Shown piece after piece: positions 43,601-61,600 of a stretch of 64,000 nucleotides of DNA. How positions within the stretch are numbered: position 1 is the first letter of the stretch; the number at the start of each line of letters is the position of its first letter. The position numbers were made by a program, and so were the translations under genes. Below the pieces are notes generated by a model that did no database searches, was not told where the DNA came from, and was given only the letters and a program-made list of their open reading frames with translations. The DNA comes from Ridgeia piscesae (taxonomy: Eukaryota; Annelida; Polychaeta; Sabellida; Siboglinidae): positions 302,001 through 366,000 of the forward strand of contig JAODUO010000146.1 of the NCBI GenBank assembly GCA_025642075.2, written 5' to 3'.

Positions 43601-46600
43601 ATTTAATCACGTAGATATATGTTAACGAAAACACCCAGCAATCATCTGATCCAATGGTGAGAATTCTGTCCTTTCAGTCAAAGGTTATGAACCCTCTTCT
43701 GCTTCAGTGGCTGTTGATTAATTTAGTATTTTAACACGTCGGAAATGCCCCCTCTCCGGGTATGAGTCACTTCACTTGAATGAGTCTGGTCGCGAATCGG
43801 TGACACAATGGCCTGTCATCTTGGGGTTGTGACTTGTTTGATCCGCTATCGGGACTATAATAGTTTGTCGTTTGCCTCATACGCACAATATATCTGTTTT
43901 TGTTAACACCTGTATCACACATGTTGCAACTGAGTCGTTTTGCGTGAAGCCATACGACAAAAGGTAAGGAATCGTTCGTTGTAATAACAATAGGAATTTT
44001 CAGGAATGGGATTCACGTTCATGTACACTTTGGGCCAGACCTCGGCCCAGGTGACATAAGTCAAAGTCAAATTTTGAGCAGGTGTCCAGCTAACACCTCA
44101 ACATCTCTGGTGAATGAGTTGAAGTCAGTTAATTGACATTCAGCGACATCATATATAATAAATTCATGCACAGTCTGACAAGTTAAAAAAACTTTAGATG
44201 ACTGCCAGACCCATGGCCATGGACATGTTGATTGGCCACCCGTGCATGGTTAACTTAATGTAAGCACATCCATTCAGTAATGTTTCTAGTACTTAGTTAT
44301 TATACCATAAACAAAGTACCTGTTTTGTGATTATAACATGATCTTGAGAAGGACAGATTTTTAGAATGTGGTGGAAATACTACTAAGCTACTCAAAGATT
44401 ATCTTTATTGAGATAGCATCTTGATTGTAATTTAGACCAGGCAACACTTTATGTTAAATAAATCATGGAAGACATACATTATTTTGAAAATCACACTTAA
44501 TTGAAATTGAGAACTGTTGAATGATTATATCTGGGTATCCAATCTGGAGTCTGGATAGTTTTAATGGATGTTGATAAGCATAGTAGCGTAAAGTAGCGTA
44601 AAATAATTTTTTATTTTATGTATGTGTGTTTATTGTACTTTAGGAAGGCTAAGGCAACCTGAAATCTTGGATTAGATTGATGACACCAAATTGAAGTTTA
44701 GAACTATTGAATCCGATTAGTTATATGGATATTACTATATATATTTATGTGTGTGTGCTACATTCTACCATAAAGCAGATAAATATGTCAACAAAACAAT
44801 GACTACAGCTGAAAGTGATAACATATTTCAATGACGCACTTGTTATGCTATAAGGTAGACCAAGTTCCTTAGATGATGATGAATAGAGAACTCAAAGTGT
44901 CTCTCATTATCTGTGTGTGAAAGAACATGAAATTAGTATTTTGTTACTTTTGTACATTCATTATTTGCTCAAGTATCAAATGGCTTACTTGTCCGGTAAG
45001 AACAATTAAAAACTCTTATGATTAACTTCTCTTGGATTTTAAAATGAACAGGCAAGACTGTCAAGTCTTGATTTAATTAACTTGATATAATATGGCATGT
45101 TCTTGAAATTTGATACTAAAGGCACTGTAAGGCAGACTGAAGTCTAACTAAGGGGTGCAATAGCAAAATACCAAAGTTGCTACACATATCAACAATTACA
45201 TATACTTTTGCAAACTATACTTTAAAAATAAATCAGTATGTTTAAAATGTATTGGTGTACATACTAGTACCAAAAAATTGAGTGGGGTTATGACCAGTGT
45301 GATAGTTCGATCAATTCCTGTACAAAAAAAAACAGCCAATAACTTCCCTTGATAAATTTTTTGAGCGAGTCATCCCCTTGAATCTCATTTTGAATCCTTC
45401 AAATTGCACATACATGTGTTGTTTACATGGTTGCTTGCCACCTATGCCATGTTGTATGATGGCATGTTGACGTTGTGTGTAGAGGTAAAATTTTTGTTGC
45501 TTAATTTCAAATGGAAAGTGCAATATACATGCACAGGCCTGTATCAGTTCACTATTAGTGAGTGTATTTGGCTGATGGACTCATTCCTGTAATAAGTATA
45601 GTTTTTTGACAACTGTATGTCTGTATCATAATTTAGGCATTAGTAATACTGCAAACAGAAACTTGGGAAGTGAACTATAATACACACAAAGGGGAGTGGG
45701 GATTTATAGACATTTTACATGGGGGTGGGGAAGGGGGTGTCTGGTTGAGTATTACTTTTAAAAAGGTCAAATGTTGGCATGTTAAACTGTCAATAGGCTA
45801 TCTAAGTCTTGCACTCGAAAACAAAGTTGGGGCACTTGGGAGCAGGAAGTCCATGTTTACATGTAGGACTTTGTTTTGTTTTTGGTTGTAATAATTGGAC
45901 TGTCCCCAAATAGTGTTTTATTATTATATTGTCCGAAGGATAATTACAAGCAGAAGCAGTGGAACACTTTGTCAGTATATATGAGCATGGAAAGCATGCA
46001 TTTTAATAAGTTATTATGGTGGTTGCCATGGCATCGGCGGCTAGTACTTGTGTTTGGCGATCTTGACTAGTAATGAAGAATGTCATCTTTTGCGCAGTAC
46101 ACCCTGTTTTTGGGCAAATATATACATGCATTTAGACAACTTGTCAGATATAAGTGCTTATTGAACTGTCGTGAAACCACAACGTACAGCAATATATAAA
46201 ATGCAAATCCCGTAAAAGACACGGCCTAAAATCATGTCTACTATCTGCGCTACGTAAATCGTTATATGTCTATTACAGTGTGGTAAACTCAATATTAAAT
46301 CGGACATTTAAGATAAGAAAGGTATAACGCAATATATTTATGACCTGATTTTCCTAGTATTCATCAGTCGGAAGCTACAGTTCAGTCATTCGTCGTTAGA
46401 ATACTATTCTTGTGTCCAGTCCCCAATCAGTTCCAGTTGTGCGGAGTCTCACCATGTATCGTGACCCACTTACATGCCCTATATCAGGCAGATGGCATTC
46501 ATTAATTAGCTGTGTTAAGATACATGTCAAGTACATTCCAATTTCAGGCTAATATTTTACGTGCAGGTTATAAAAAAGAGTCCATCCATGAAATGAAATA

Positions 46601-48656
46601 TAGTACTAATTGCAGATGTGCCCAAACACATACAATCTTAGTGGAGCTAGCATCACAAAGCATGGGGTGTGGTAGTCTAAAATAAATCCATTAAATAGTA
46701 TAAATTACTTTATGGATGGTCCCTTGCATTGGGCAGAAAGAATCAGAATAGGAGCCAAGCTGGTTGATGTCTATTTATAGACACACACCCTGGTCATCAC
46801 CATCTCAGTAATCAGGCTACACTAATCCTCATCAGTGACCATGCAGATGGACATCCTGACTTTGGCTCATAGTCAACACACACTATCAGGACATTCCCAT
46901 TTCACCTGATAACATAGTTCCCAAATAGGGCAGACATCTGTAAGCAGGGTATCACCTTACAGATTTCTGGAAAATTGCAATAGAAAGAAAAACAATAACT
47001 TTGCAAGTGTCAGGCGAGGAATATTGATTCATACTATGTTCGGATCGGATTAGTTTACTCAATTTCATCACAGCCAACAATTTTTTTAATGAAATTACAC
47101 TTATTTTCCCGTCATCTGTGGTTGTTGGTATGACTGGTAGTTTTCTTTCACCCCCCCCCCATCCTGCCCATCACTTCATCTGTGCTCACAACCAGGATTT
47201 CCATGTCTCCTCCATGTGTTCTTTGATCATCCTCTTTTATGAAGCTACACAGTTAAAGCTATATGCAACTGGCCATGTATCACATGTAAGTTGTAACAAT
47301 GTAAGTTGTAACAATGTAAGTTGTAACATTGCTTAAACAACACAGTTGTTGATGCATTGCTCTAGTAAACCTGACCCTGCTGCTCTGACAAAGGTCTCAT
47401 AATTGGTCATCAATTGTGGTCAGATTTCCTCCCACCATTTAACGCTACTTGCATGTCACATAATCGCAATGCATCCATATGTCAAAATACACGCCACCCA
47501 ACTTACTTTTTTCAGCACTGTAGCAGTCATGGTTTTCTTTTGTCGTTCAACAATGATCTTTCCGGGTATTTGACACTTGATAAGTTGACAGAGTCAGACT
47601 TTTTATTTTTCTTGCCGCCTTCTTTTGCTCAACTCTAATTGGTGCAAGATATTTTGACAAGTTATGCAAGCGTTGTTTCCAGAGGTTTAAATTTATGAAT
47701 GGTTATTTTTTTCATCAACAAAGTCAATTCCATGTTGAAAAATGTTCCTTGTTGCAACTACAACCCGTACTAATTTTATTCAAATCTTACTATTTCTTCA
47801 GGAACCGAATTGTTGGATTAAAGGGAATAGAAACAAGGTTTTACCTAAACAATTCCATGTATGCATAAAGATTAAGTATGTATGTAAGTTTTAACAACAT
47901 TAAAAAATATGTTTGAAGTATCAATTCAGTTTTAGACCCATCAGCATAGCGTTACTTGCGGAAAGATAACAGTTAATTAGCAAGACAATCACGTGATATT
48001 GACCCCGTATCGTAGCATCAAAGATGACACATACTAACTTTCTACATATTCAGAGCATGTTTACAAGGATAATTTTTGGATCAAAACGAATGTCATAATA
48101 GTGTGCAATATTCTGATGTAATACAAACATTAGTCATCACAGGGAACAAATATTTATCTTGCGGTTCCACGTGAATCAAATATTGTGACAAAATTGAAGT
48201 CAGAGGTTTCGCGGAGGCCTGACTGAGCATCAGGTTCGCCACCTCATTTTCTGAGTAATTGTATCAATTACAGCCCAGGGAAGATAATCCACACAAAGAC
48301 ACATACGTTACAAACATTTAACTTCAGACAGAAATGTTATATAATGAATTAATATCAGTAGTATGCCAATGTATGAAGGCGTTCTAAATTTAAGTAACAC
48401 TTTAAATCCGTGACCTGAATCCTGCAGGGTTATGGTATGGAAACCTTTGAGTATGTTTCATTCTCTCCACTTATTGAACATAATTTTTATTTGAAGCTAG
48501 CCTGTCAATATTATGTGATTTCCACCTCGCAACTTAAATGCCACTGCACTGATAGTAACTAACAATGGTTTGTTTATTTATACAGTCTCCTTCAGAAATA
48601 CACAAATTAGAATAAGTTATTTGTGCACATGTTAAATGTTGACTTCATTTTTTCAG
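43601..48656. other. interval between GSK3 and the kinase gene
   Basis: No coding exon was recognised. Three copies of a 15-bp unit ATGTAAGTTGTAACA lie at 47284-47328. A strong donor AAAG|GTAAGG (43963/43964) and an acceptor TTTTTTCAG ending at 48656 could bound an intron in the 5' UTR of the downstream kinase gene. Confidence 0.5.
47284..47328 (+). repeat. 15-bp tandem repeat, three copies
   Basis: ATGTAAGTTGTAACA occurs three times without interruption. Confidence 0.95.
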
Positions 48657-52013
<3,357 letters not shown>

Positions 52014-53860
52014 GGTGGCGTCACGTTTGTGTGTTTAACCACCAATAGTTGACAGAACTGGCAGACAATTGGTCAAACTTTCAAACTAACTTGACCACCA
52101 TGGCTCATACTGGACTAATCATGATGAGCCACTGACAACAATCTGTCAGTGGCTTATCAAAACAGTGTGTGTGTATCGGACGCCAACTGTGCAAACACTG
52201 TCTTCCGTGTTCTCATTCCAAAGTGGATGTGCTGATCCTATATAGCCACATTGCTGAACTACAACGAGAATAACCCTGAAACGGGTGATTTGGTGCAAAG
52301 ACGTGTTTTTATACTGCTTTTTATTTTATACATCTACATGTTTGTCGAACGTGAAACGGTGGTGTATTGACCAAGTGAGATATAATAGAGTTTAAATGAA
52401 TCAACACACTTGTGACAATGATATAATATATATTCCCGATGAACTAGAGTTTGTTCACAGACTGACTGGAGAGTGCAAAATGGCCGACAAGCTTTACATT
52501 TGCAAGTAGAGCATGCCGCTGACACATATGTATCTGTACAGAACACTGCCAGAAGAGCACTTTTACATTGACTAAACACACATGTATGTGTTTACAAGTG
52601 AGCCAAACTTAGCTCTCTAGCACTTTGGCCCACCCAGCCTGTGGATTAAGGCTTTGTGTGATCCTAAATGATGCTCAACAAACCCAAATGACAAGTATGG
52701 GTGTGTGTTAATTCAGTATTAAATGATGAGAACGGAACCTGGCCACTGCAGACAACTAACGACCAGTTTATTGAGACTGGAAGCATCAAGGAACACTGTG
52801 ACTCGGCAAAATAACCGATCAAGATTGGCATGAAACTCGGAAAAGAACGCTTGGTTGTGGGGATTTTGCCTTACGTCACAGACTGGAATGGGCAGTCACT
52901 TGTCTGAGCTGTAGGGCTGAGCTGCTGCTCCTGCTGAATGTGTTGTCATCTGTTATTGTCGCACCGATACTGGGATCTCGCTCCTGCCAAGTTGAATGGG
53001 TGAACCACACCGGGTCTACACTTCGCGATGGTGCTTATCTATGACAGGTAAGACTATATGGTCAGTGTTTTTTGGTGTACCACTATCATGTTTATGTAAT
53101 AAGTGTAAACTTTAACAAGTTGTGGTCTTGCGGGAGACTAGGAGTTATTCTAAAATAATTAGCTTAATCTTTTTCCATGGACACTTATTTGCCAGCTGAC
53201 AAATACCTGGTACTGTTATTATAAAATTGTAAAAACTTAGCATATGAGGTATATTTAATGATATTCACTGTAACTTATTATAATAGGATATGATTGCTTT
53301 GTTTATGTATGCAAAACATAAGATTAAAATCCTTAAACAAACTACAAATACATTTTCTGTTTGTATACAGCATACCCTGGTAGTCTATGTAAAGGCATAA
53401 AGGCAGTCTGAATTTAATTTAGCCTAAAGTTGTGATCGTAAATGGCTTCTGAAACATTATTTGTAAATAAAAAAAATTGATGCAAAGATATCTTAGCAAC
53501 TTAATGATACTGTGATCCAGGGGCGGGAAAAAGTGACATGTCACAGTCAAGGTGCCTGGGGAATTGGTCGTGTTGTCTCTGTGTGTTGCTGGACAAGGTT
53601 CAGAACTTTTTATTGAGTGTGACATCCAGAATCTGTGTTGTCACTGAATAAGGGAAAAGGTCATTTACTCCGAGTGGAGCAAAGGTCAGTTAACGCAGAC
53701 TGTAGGTCAATTAACAGACTTGATGGCTGTTAACACAAACTACATGGTGTGTAGTTGAAACAGAGCTTACATAGTTGAAAGGTTAGTTTGGGGCCATTGC
53801 TAACAGTGAGCACTGTTTGAGATTAAACAAATTGGTAGACCAGTGGTTTTGTGTATTGTG
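52014..53860. other. 3' region of the kinase gene
   Basis: No coding exon was recognised. Candidate poly(A) signals are ATTAAA at 52718-52723 and AATAAA at 53466-53471. A consensus donor CAG|GTAAGA is present near 53045, but the sequence before it has in-frame stops. Confidence 0.45.
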
Positions 53861-54360
53861 AATACTCTGGGAGGCAGTTTTGTGTATTGTAATACTCACT
53901 AGGCCAAATGTGTTTATTCTCATTCTCACCAAGGCAGTTTGGTTTATTATCACTCATTGGAAGCAGGTTTGTTTATTATCATACTCAAGGAGGGATAGTG
54001 TTGTTCATTCCCACTCAATGTTGGGGGTACATGGGTAATGTTGTTTATTACAAGTAATACTTTCTGGAGCCTTATTGTTATTCCTGTGGGAGTTGTGTTT
54101 GTTGTTATGCATACTCATTGGGGACCGGGGCAATTTTTTTTGTTATACTCATTGGGGGCAGTTTTGTTGTCCTACTCATTGGGGGACTGTTTTGTTTATT
54201 ATCATACCATTTGTGGAAGCACTTTTGTTCCCTGTCATACTCACTGGATCTCACTTGTCGTCTTTCTCATTGAGTGGGGGGGACAGTTTTGTTGTAAGTC
54301 ACTTTGGGGAGGCAGTGTTGTTGTTCATTACCAGGAGTATTTTTATTTGATGCCATGCTT
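53861..54360 (+). repeat. degenerate 30-40-bp minisatellite
   Basis: About a dozen irregular copies built around GGCAGTTTTGTTTATTATCA and TACTCATTGGGG. Units vary in length and have diverged strongly, so frames within it mean nothing. Confidence 0.8.
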
Positions 54361-57089
54361 GATGGAGACAGTCTTGTTTATAATGTCATGCAGTTGTTGT
54401 GGGCAGTTTCAAAAAGCTCTCAGATGGATAATCCATCAGTAAACAAAATGTTGTTAAAATGCAAAAACAATGCGCTATATAACCAAGGGCAATATTTCTG
54501 TGGCTTCACAGCGAGTGTGGACAGTCTTTGGTATACACGATCACTGTTAAGGAGCGAAAACAAACTTAAAGAGCAAAATTTGACTTTACTGAAATGGTCC
54601 CCCGGGTGTGATTTATGGGGCTGGTGTGAGGAGAGCCCAGACCATAGACTCCTGGGCTGTAGCCTGTGGTGTGTTTGCACACACTCACTAGTGACTGTGT
54701 TCACACATCTCCTGCTGTGTCTTGTCACAGCTCAACAGTCACCTTACAACACTCTTATCTCGAGTCTACATCTCACTCTATGCTAGTGTGTCTGCTGTGA
54801 GTACTGTGGCAAGCAGAGGGTCAATATTTGAACCCTGAGGGCAGGTTGGGGGGCGAATAACCGAGGGCATACCTGCTGCCCACAATAGCTCACTATAGGG
54901 TCTGTGAACATCAGTTTCCTTGTGCATCACCTGTTTGTGAATATCATACCCTCGGGCAATGGTCCATGTCGCCATTCTTCATACATGATGCAACCTTTGT
55001 CTGCGGTTTTGTGGGTACAATAACGCCACTGTTGTTGCCTTTGTGATCTCGGTGAAGGGTGATGTTGTATTGTCACGAGTTTGTGCAAGTGCGTTCTACC
55101 CTCGGAAACCAGATATGAGAAACCTGAACAGGTGCTGATTCACCAGCCGCGTTATAATGGCCCATTGGTGGGGTGACGCCCGGAAAAAAATAGTTGGCTT
55201 AGAACTGTATTGTGTGGCCAGTAAGCGGAGCTGCGTCTAACTCTAAATGCTGTCTGGGAATCACAGAATATGGGAATTTGTATGGGTAAATTTGATGATG
55301 ATTGCAGAGCTTTATTGGAGGCTGTGCAATGGAGGTGTAGTAGATTTGCAAGTGTCAGTAGTTTGTCGAATGAATGTGCCATTTCTTCCTTGCTGGATTA
55401 AATTGAAGTTTATGCAATATTTGTACATGTTGCTGATGACAGAAGTAAACGATCTTACTGTGCAGTGAACACAGGAAACTTCTGCCTCTTTCTCTTGTCT
55501 TCCTTTTAGTTTGAATAAACAGGCAACATTTGGACTGGACGATGTTGTTACGACAGTCCTGTAACATGAGCCTAATCCCAGAGAGATGTCTGTCTGGCCA
55601 TGTCAGCAAGCACTGTTTGTGTTGGGAAGGCTTGTCTGAAGGATATGATATTCACTGGGTGCCTCGGGGGTGTCATACAAGTAGCTCAGGTGGTATCTGC
55701 CTTTACTGGGTGCCCCAGGGGTGTCATACAAGTAACCAGGGTGGTATCTGCCTTTGTATCTCTTATTAACAATCACTTGGCATCTGTGTCATATATAATA
55801 ACGTTTCTTACTTTATCTACAGTCTCTGTGTCCTTTGTAATGCACGCATCTAATTTAAGGGTACAATACAAGCCTTTAAATCTTTGTTGTGATTCAACTT
55901 AAATATTGTGTGAGTACAGGATCTAGAATATTGAATATATTGATTGGATGATAACACTTTTCGAAGCTATTCCAGTTTTCACCAGACAAATTGCCTCCAG
56001 TGAAATAAATGTGTGTTATGAATTTGTAAGTACTTGGAGAATATTGGCTCAGCTACCAGCAAGTTTCTTGTATACTAGCTGCCAGTTGTGCATGCTATAA
56101 CAGTGGCACAACAAATACTTAATCATTGTGTTAATGACTGATCTGTCAACTCACAAATCTATGATCCAATCAGCCGGGCTGTTGACTGCAGTGAGAGAAA
56201 AGAAAACTGGATGAATATGACATAAATCACTCACTCACTGTTGACTGTCATACTACGTCATCTGTGGCCTGTATTGAACTTTCATGTGAGCTTATAAATG
56301 TGGAAAATGACAGATTGCCATATATGGAGGCAACACGATTAGGAGATCAAAACTAGTTTATAAGTATCTGACAATGAATCTTTGGAGCATAATTTGTCAA
56401 TCAGTCAGTCAGAGTAATTGACACTAATGTCAGTACTGCATGAATAGTCAATCGGTCAATCAATCAGGGCAGTTTATTTCTACATTAACATAGAATACGT
56501 CATATGTGGTTTTCTATTTCTCAGGTGTATTCACATGTCATAAAACAGAAAGGAAATGTTTAACACTTATAAGGTGCTTTCTACTTTAGTCTAAGAGGTA
56601 ATATTCCATGGCAGTTTAAGTGGATGTTATTGATGTTGTATTAACAAACACAGTTTACTGAACTATTAGTCTTTGTCTGGATAGTTGGAATATTGCAGCC
56701 ACGCGGACTCTGAAAGAGCTGCTCGAACATTTTGTTTACATATTTCTTGGAAGGAAAGTTTAACTTGTGAACAGCGACTGGGGCTTATTAAGACCATTCT
56801 GTGACTCAGAGTACAAATGAGCAACACTGTCGGCACTTAGGTCAAATCTACATTTGTAAACAGGTCGAAGACAGCTACTGTACTATGAAGCCGGGCTTAA
56901 CCTGGTAATGGCGTTCAGCCTTATAAGCATAATGTGTGTTTACTCGGTGAGCTCAGTTGACATTCCATGGGGGTTGAAGCCCGTTGAAGTCACGTCACGG
57001 CGGTGGTTCACCGTGGGTGAGCATAGCGTGATATATGTTACTTTTGTGTGCTGCTCCTATTGATCATGAATGCTGTTCGAATGTTGTAG
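54361..57089. other. non-coding interval
   Basis: No gene was recognised. A 60-bp direct repeat (two copies, about 55655-55760) contains GGGGTGTCATACAAGTA and GGTGGTATCTGCCTTT. A small CpG-richer patch lies near 56980-57020. Confidence 0.55.
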
Positions 57090-57206
57090 GAACAACGTCG
57101 GCCGTGGCAGCAGCAGAGCCCCCTGGTGTGTGACAGTGAATCAACCTTTCGAAAGAGATCATCTGCTTCCTCACATGTGACCAGCGTCGGAAAAGTGCAC
57201 GTCTAA
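57090..57206 (+). CDS. possible isolated coding exon (39 codons with stop)
   Basis: After a potential acceptor (TTGTAG ending at 57089) one frame is open for 38 codons before TAA at 57204-57206. It reads EQRRPWQQQSPLVCDSESTF then RKRSSASSHVTSVGKVHV. The composition looks protein-like and richer in G+C than the flanks, but I recognise no family and see no partner exon. It may be chance. Confidence 0.2.
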   Translation, partial: EQRRPWQQQSPLVCDSESTFRKRSSASSHVTSVGKVHV

Positions 57207-57739
57207 ATTCTGATGTTACCTCAACTTATATCTTGAAATGTCCAGCTTTTGTATGAGCCGTTTCATGGCGACAGTTCCCACTGCTGCTGAAATTTCTTGT
57301 AATGCAGCACAGTTGTGCATCATATCAGGCTAATAATTCACTCATATATCTATATATATATATATTTGACATACGTGTAGTGAAATTAAAGTTGCAGTAA
57401 ATTGCAGAATTTATTTATAAAAATGCAAATAACTTTTGAAGATGGATATACAATTATTGTTAGAATAAAAAAACTGGCATTGTTGCCTGTTGCAAAGATT
57501 TAGAAATGTGCTTGAATCATTCAACAAATTACTGAACGTATAATTATATGTAGATCAGGATGTCAAATTGTGGAGTACCGTGTTTATACAGTTATGTGTC
57601 TTGAATCTTCCTGTGGTAAGATCGGTTCTATGTCAAAGCAAATCTTTTATATAGGAGACATGATGCAAGGGTAATGTTTTATGCCAAAGGTAGCATAATT
57701 AGCAACTTGCTTTTATATAATAATTATGTGAGCGAGAGT

Positions 57740-58450
57740 TCAATGGGTTTGCTGTGTGACATTAATATAATCGAGTTGTCTACCAAGGTGTGTTTGTGGG
57801 GTGATGGTGCTATTACAGCCATTACGTGGCCAGAAGTCTTGCTGCTGTTTTATGGTGTTCAAACAGTTTGTCTGGTTTCTTCTTACAATGCTGCATACGA
57901 AAATTATCATGAAATCTGATATTGAGCTTGAATTGCCTGTAAGAGTGACTATGATCATGTATTGTGTAAGACTTCTGTGTACGAACTTGGTAGAACCCCC
58001 TGGAATGTGGCATTGTTCCACACAGTTCCTTGTGGAACAGAACCGGTATTTAGAATGGAGTTGCAAACGGTGAATGCCACTTATCAAGTTACGGTATGGC
58101 ATTTGTACTCTAGTGTCGTGTTCAGTGGGGAAAGTGGCGAGGAAATGGTGATATTTGGACTTAGGACAGAGAGGGTGTAGCCAGTTTTCTGGTAGAGAAA
58201 ACGTGAATGTTGAGCTTGTGACTCTTCTACAGTTATGTTGGGGTTGTGCAACAAAATTAGGCCTGATGCTTGTTTCTTGTTGCATTGGTTTTTCTTGTGT
58301 TGTGTAACATTTGTTCATAGAGTCTGTATAGCTTGTTGCTGTGTTGATGGACTGTCGCAGTGTCCAGTTTTCATTTGCGTAGATGCTACATTGATAATTA
58401 CAATTCCCATAAATGATTAGTGGGAATAAAAACCCTTTGTGTACCTGCAA
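57740..58450 (-). other. unassigned 236-codon open frame
   Basis: The second longest non-repeat frame outside recognised genes is expected to be far shorter, so this 236-codon stretch is noted. The product is rich in Cys, Asn, Thr and Ser, with no domain I recognise, no clear signal peptide and no obvious promoter. The + strand is also fairly open over the same bases, which points to a generally stop-poor stretch and not to selection for a protein. Confidence 0.2.
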
Positions 58451-58585
58451 AAGTTTGTCAGATGTGTGTATACATAGTTTGAGCTTACCTTTAGCATGGG
58501 TTTTAGCATATTATTTCAGTACGTTAAGTCTGTGAGAATTGTTATTAATTTCATTAAGTCATGTTTACCATTATTTATGATGCTC

Positions 58586-58636
58586 ACTGGTTGGTTGGTT
58601 GGTTGGTTGATTGGTTGGTTGGTTGATTGGTTGGTC
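58586..58636 (+). repeat. (TTGG)n microsatellite
   Basis: TTGGTTGG units with TTGATTGG interruptions. Confidence 0.95.
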
Positions 58637-58639
58637 TGA

Positions 58640-61600
58640 TGAAATATGACCGGGTATAAAACCGTAACTGCAAATTTATCAGCTGACTTGTGCTAATTTT
58701 GTTTCCGTTGCTCAGCTGGAGTTTCCAGAGAGAGAGACAGAGAGATGTAAATTAGGAGAAAACTTGAAGGATGTTACAATAACATTTTGAAGACATTATA
58801 TAACATTTTAATATATATATATTAAAAAAAATTCTTTACGCAATTAGTTAAGTGAAGATACTATATTCACTTGATCTATATTATTTTGTCATTGTATTAA
58901 TTGTCAGAAGTTTAAAACTAATTAATGGTGTATCAAGGTGTACTCAACTACTCATACCTGGTATTTTGGTCATAATAATAGTAGTACATTTTTGTCAGCA
59001 TACATTGTTGGCGTGAAACAAAATGTTCTGAAATGTATTCTGTCTGCACAGTTAATTGCTTAAGTTTAATTAATAATACAATTTTGACAAAGTTTGTCAT
59101 CGTTACCATGACTCCTGGACCTGACATACCTTTGGTAGAGAGTAAAGAATGACACTGCTCCAACATGTTAGTTGGAGCCTAATATTAAGTCAATTACTAG
59201 CGTTAATAAAACGGTGTCCTTGTTTCTGAACTTCTTTGCCCCAAGGGAATGACTTCAGTGTGTTCTGTTTAATAATTAAATACTTATTTTCGATATTAAA
59301 TAAAAAAATGAGGTTTGACATATCTCTGAAAATGTTGGTCTGATTACAGGTGTAGAAGTGACGTGATTTGCTTATTTTTCTACCAGTTATGACAATTCAT
59401 AGGTTGGTTTCTGTAGACTTTAATTAAGTGTTGAGCTCTATATTGCTATAAGTGGATGGTGAGTAGACGTTGCTGACAAGTAATCACATTCAGACTTATT
59501 TCTGTGTATATATAGTCGTTTGACTGTGAAATAATTACAAAGCTGCGTTTCTTGCTGAAATTGGTAATACTCGTAGAGTATTTCTACCGTGACAATTTAT
59601 TAATACATAGTTGTACAAAATGCTAATAAAATGATATCACGAAATGCTGTCATGAGTTTTTGCCACATGCTTCGCAGAGCTGGGACTGAGTGTATTATTT
59701 TGTGTTTCCCATTACGTTCTCTTTGAACTACAAGATAGACTCATGTTCTTTATTTCATTATTCAACTTATCTATACAGAGTTGGCATGCGTTTGAGTTAG
59801 TCTTGGTATTTTTGTATAATGACTTATCTATCATGTGACCTATTGCTAAGCAAGACTCAACATGTCATCCGTAACCAAATTGATACAGAACACAGTGGGT
59901 TTGTACCATCGTATATATTTTGTTGAAATTCACACCCAAAATGTGTCTATGGCAAAAACATAATGCAATGGTTGTTAAAGTGAACTATGAGCAGGAATGT
60001 TTGATATAATATTATGACATGCTAATGTCGCAGTAGTAATGTAATTACCATATCCATATGTTTTATTTATATATATATATTGTATACAGTGTATAAGCAT
60101 TATCACTGTTGTTTGCCATGCTTGAATAAGGCCATGCTCGAAACTAGACGGTGAAATCGTGACATGGCGGATCTATAAATTTCTTCAAACCAATACAAGA
60201 CAAACACCTGGTATTTTGGCATTGAGCAATTACATCTGGTAGCAATGATTTAGAACTTTCCTCAGTTGAGATTAAACGATGAATTTTCATTTGGGCATCA
60301 TAAAAATGTTAGGGATGGCACCATTTAACAGGGTCAAGCTGATAACCAGAAACACAAATATTATTCAGCGATGCTTGTGTCACACACGACAGTGTTGTGA
60401 GGACAGTCAACCCTCCCATCTTGGTACGCAGACACAAAGGCACCCGTACAACACATTAAGCTTTTGTGTTTCTTCAGCAGATTACAGTAAAAAAACATGA
60501 AAAGAAAATTCTGAATGTTCCTTTGTGTGGTGTGAGGGAGCAGGCATTATTTATCAGTGGAATTGGGGCGGGACGATCTGATTTAAAATGCCATACTAAC
60601 ATCTTATACATACACACTTAGAAATATAGCCTCCAAAGTGTCCTAAATGAGCATCAAAATCCTACTCTTCTTTGGTAGTGGTAAATAATTTTTGGGCATA
60701 AATCACTGCATTAAGAATTGTCCCCCAATTCCCAGCACTGCAATACACCACGTGGACTGAAAACTACCTGTCAGAATGTTCAATATAAATAACTGACTGC
60801 TCCCTAAGTGACTTAGGTCACGGCACTGTACTTAGGCATTGGGTCAGTAAAATGGACAAGAACACTCTGGTCAACTAGAATTTCCAACAACAGTCTAGCA
60901 AGAAGCATTATTAATAAACATCCACTCTGAGTTGAACCTGGGTTCACCTGGGTCAGGTGTTATTTTACACATGATTTAACACATTGTGACTGGCAATCAT
61001 AAATAGAAATTGTTACAAAACATCATGTCCCACCATTAACATTCATGTATGCTGTGAAACCACGAATCTCTCAGCATAAACATCTATCACTTGCACGCAC
61101 ACGCATTCCTTGGTGCCCTATGCCAGCAGTTGGTCTACTATAATAACGTACATGTACAGAGCACACACATAGCTGTGAAGTCAGTGGTTCCATCCTTGTA
61201 GTTACTGTGTTAGCCTCACTCGAGTCAACAGAGCTATTGTCAGTAGTTGAGAGTATGGCACTGATGATCAAGTGACCTTGACAAAGGTCAATGGAAACAT
61301 TGTTAAACAATTCTAAACAGAAGTGATCAGGTCTCACAAAAGTATCATTAAACATTTCAGGTACACAACCTGCCACAGCAATTGGGTATTAAAGCAAGCT
61401 CCTGGGTTTTTGGCTTCATTTACTATTACGTTCTTATGATTACAACATAAATGTTGAAGGTATTCCCCCGCAACACATTCCAATGGTAAATAAAACAAAA
61501 TCGATTGGCAATGATGCTGAGGTGAGCAGTTAACTGCAATACACTTTTGATGTTTAACTTTCTCACGTTCCAGACAGCAGACGTCCATTATAAATTACCA

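Noticed and set aside
54820..54900. GGTTCAAATATTG (reverse strand) as a tRNA/SINE box B
   Set aside because: No acceptable box A at the right distance and no tRNA-like folding.
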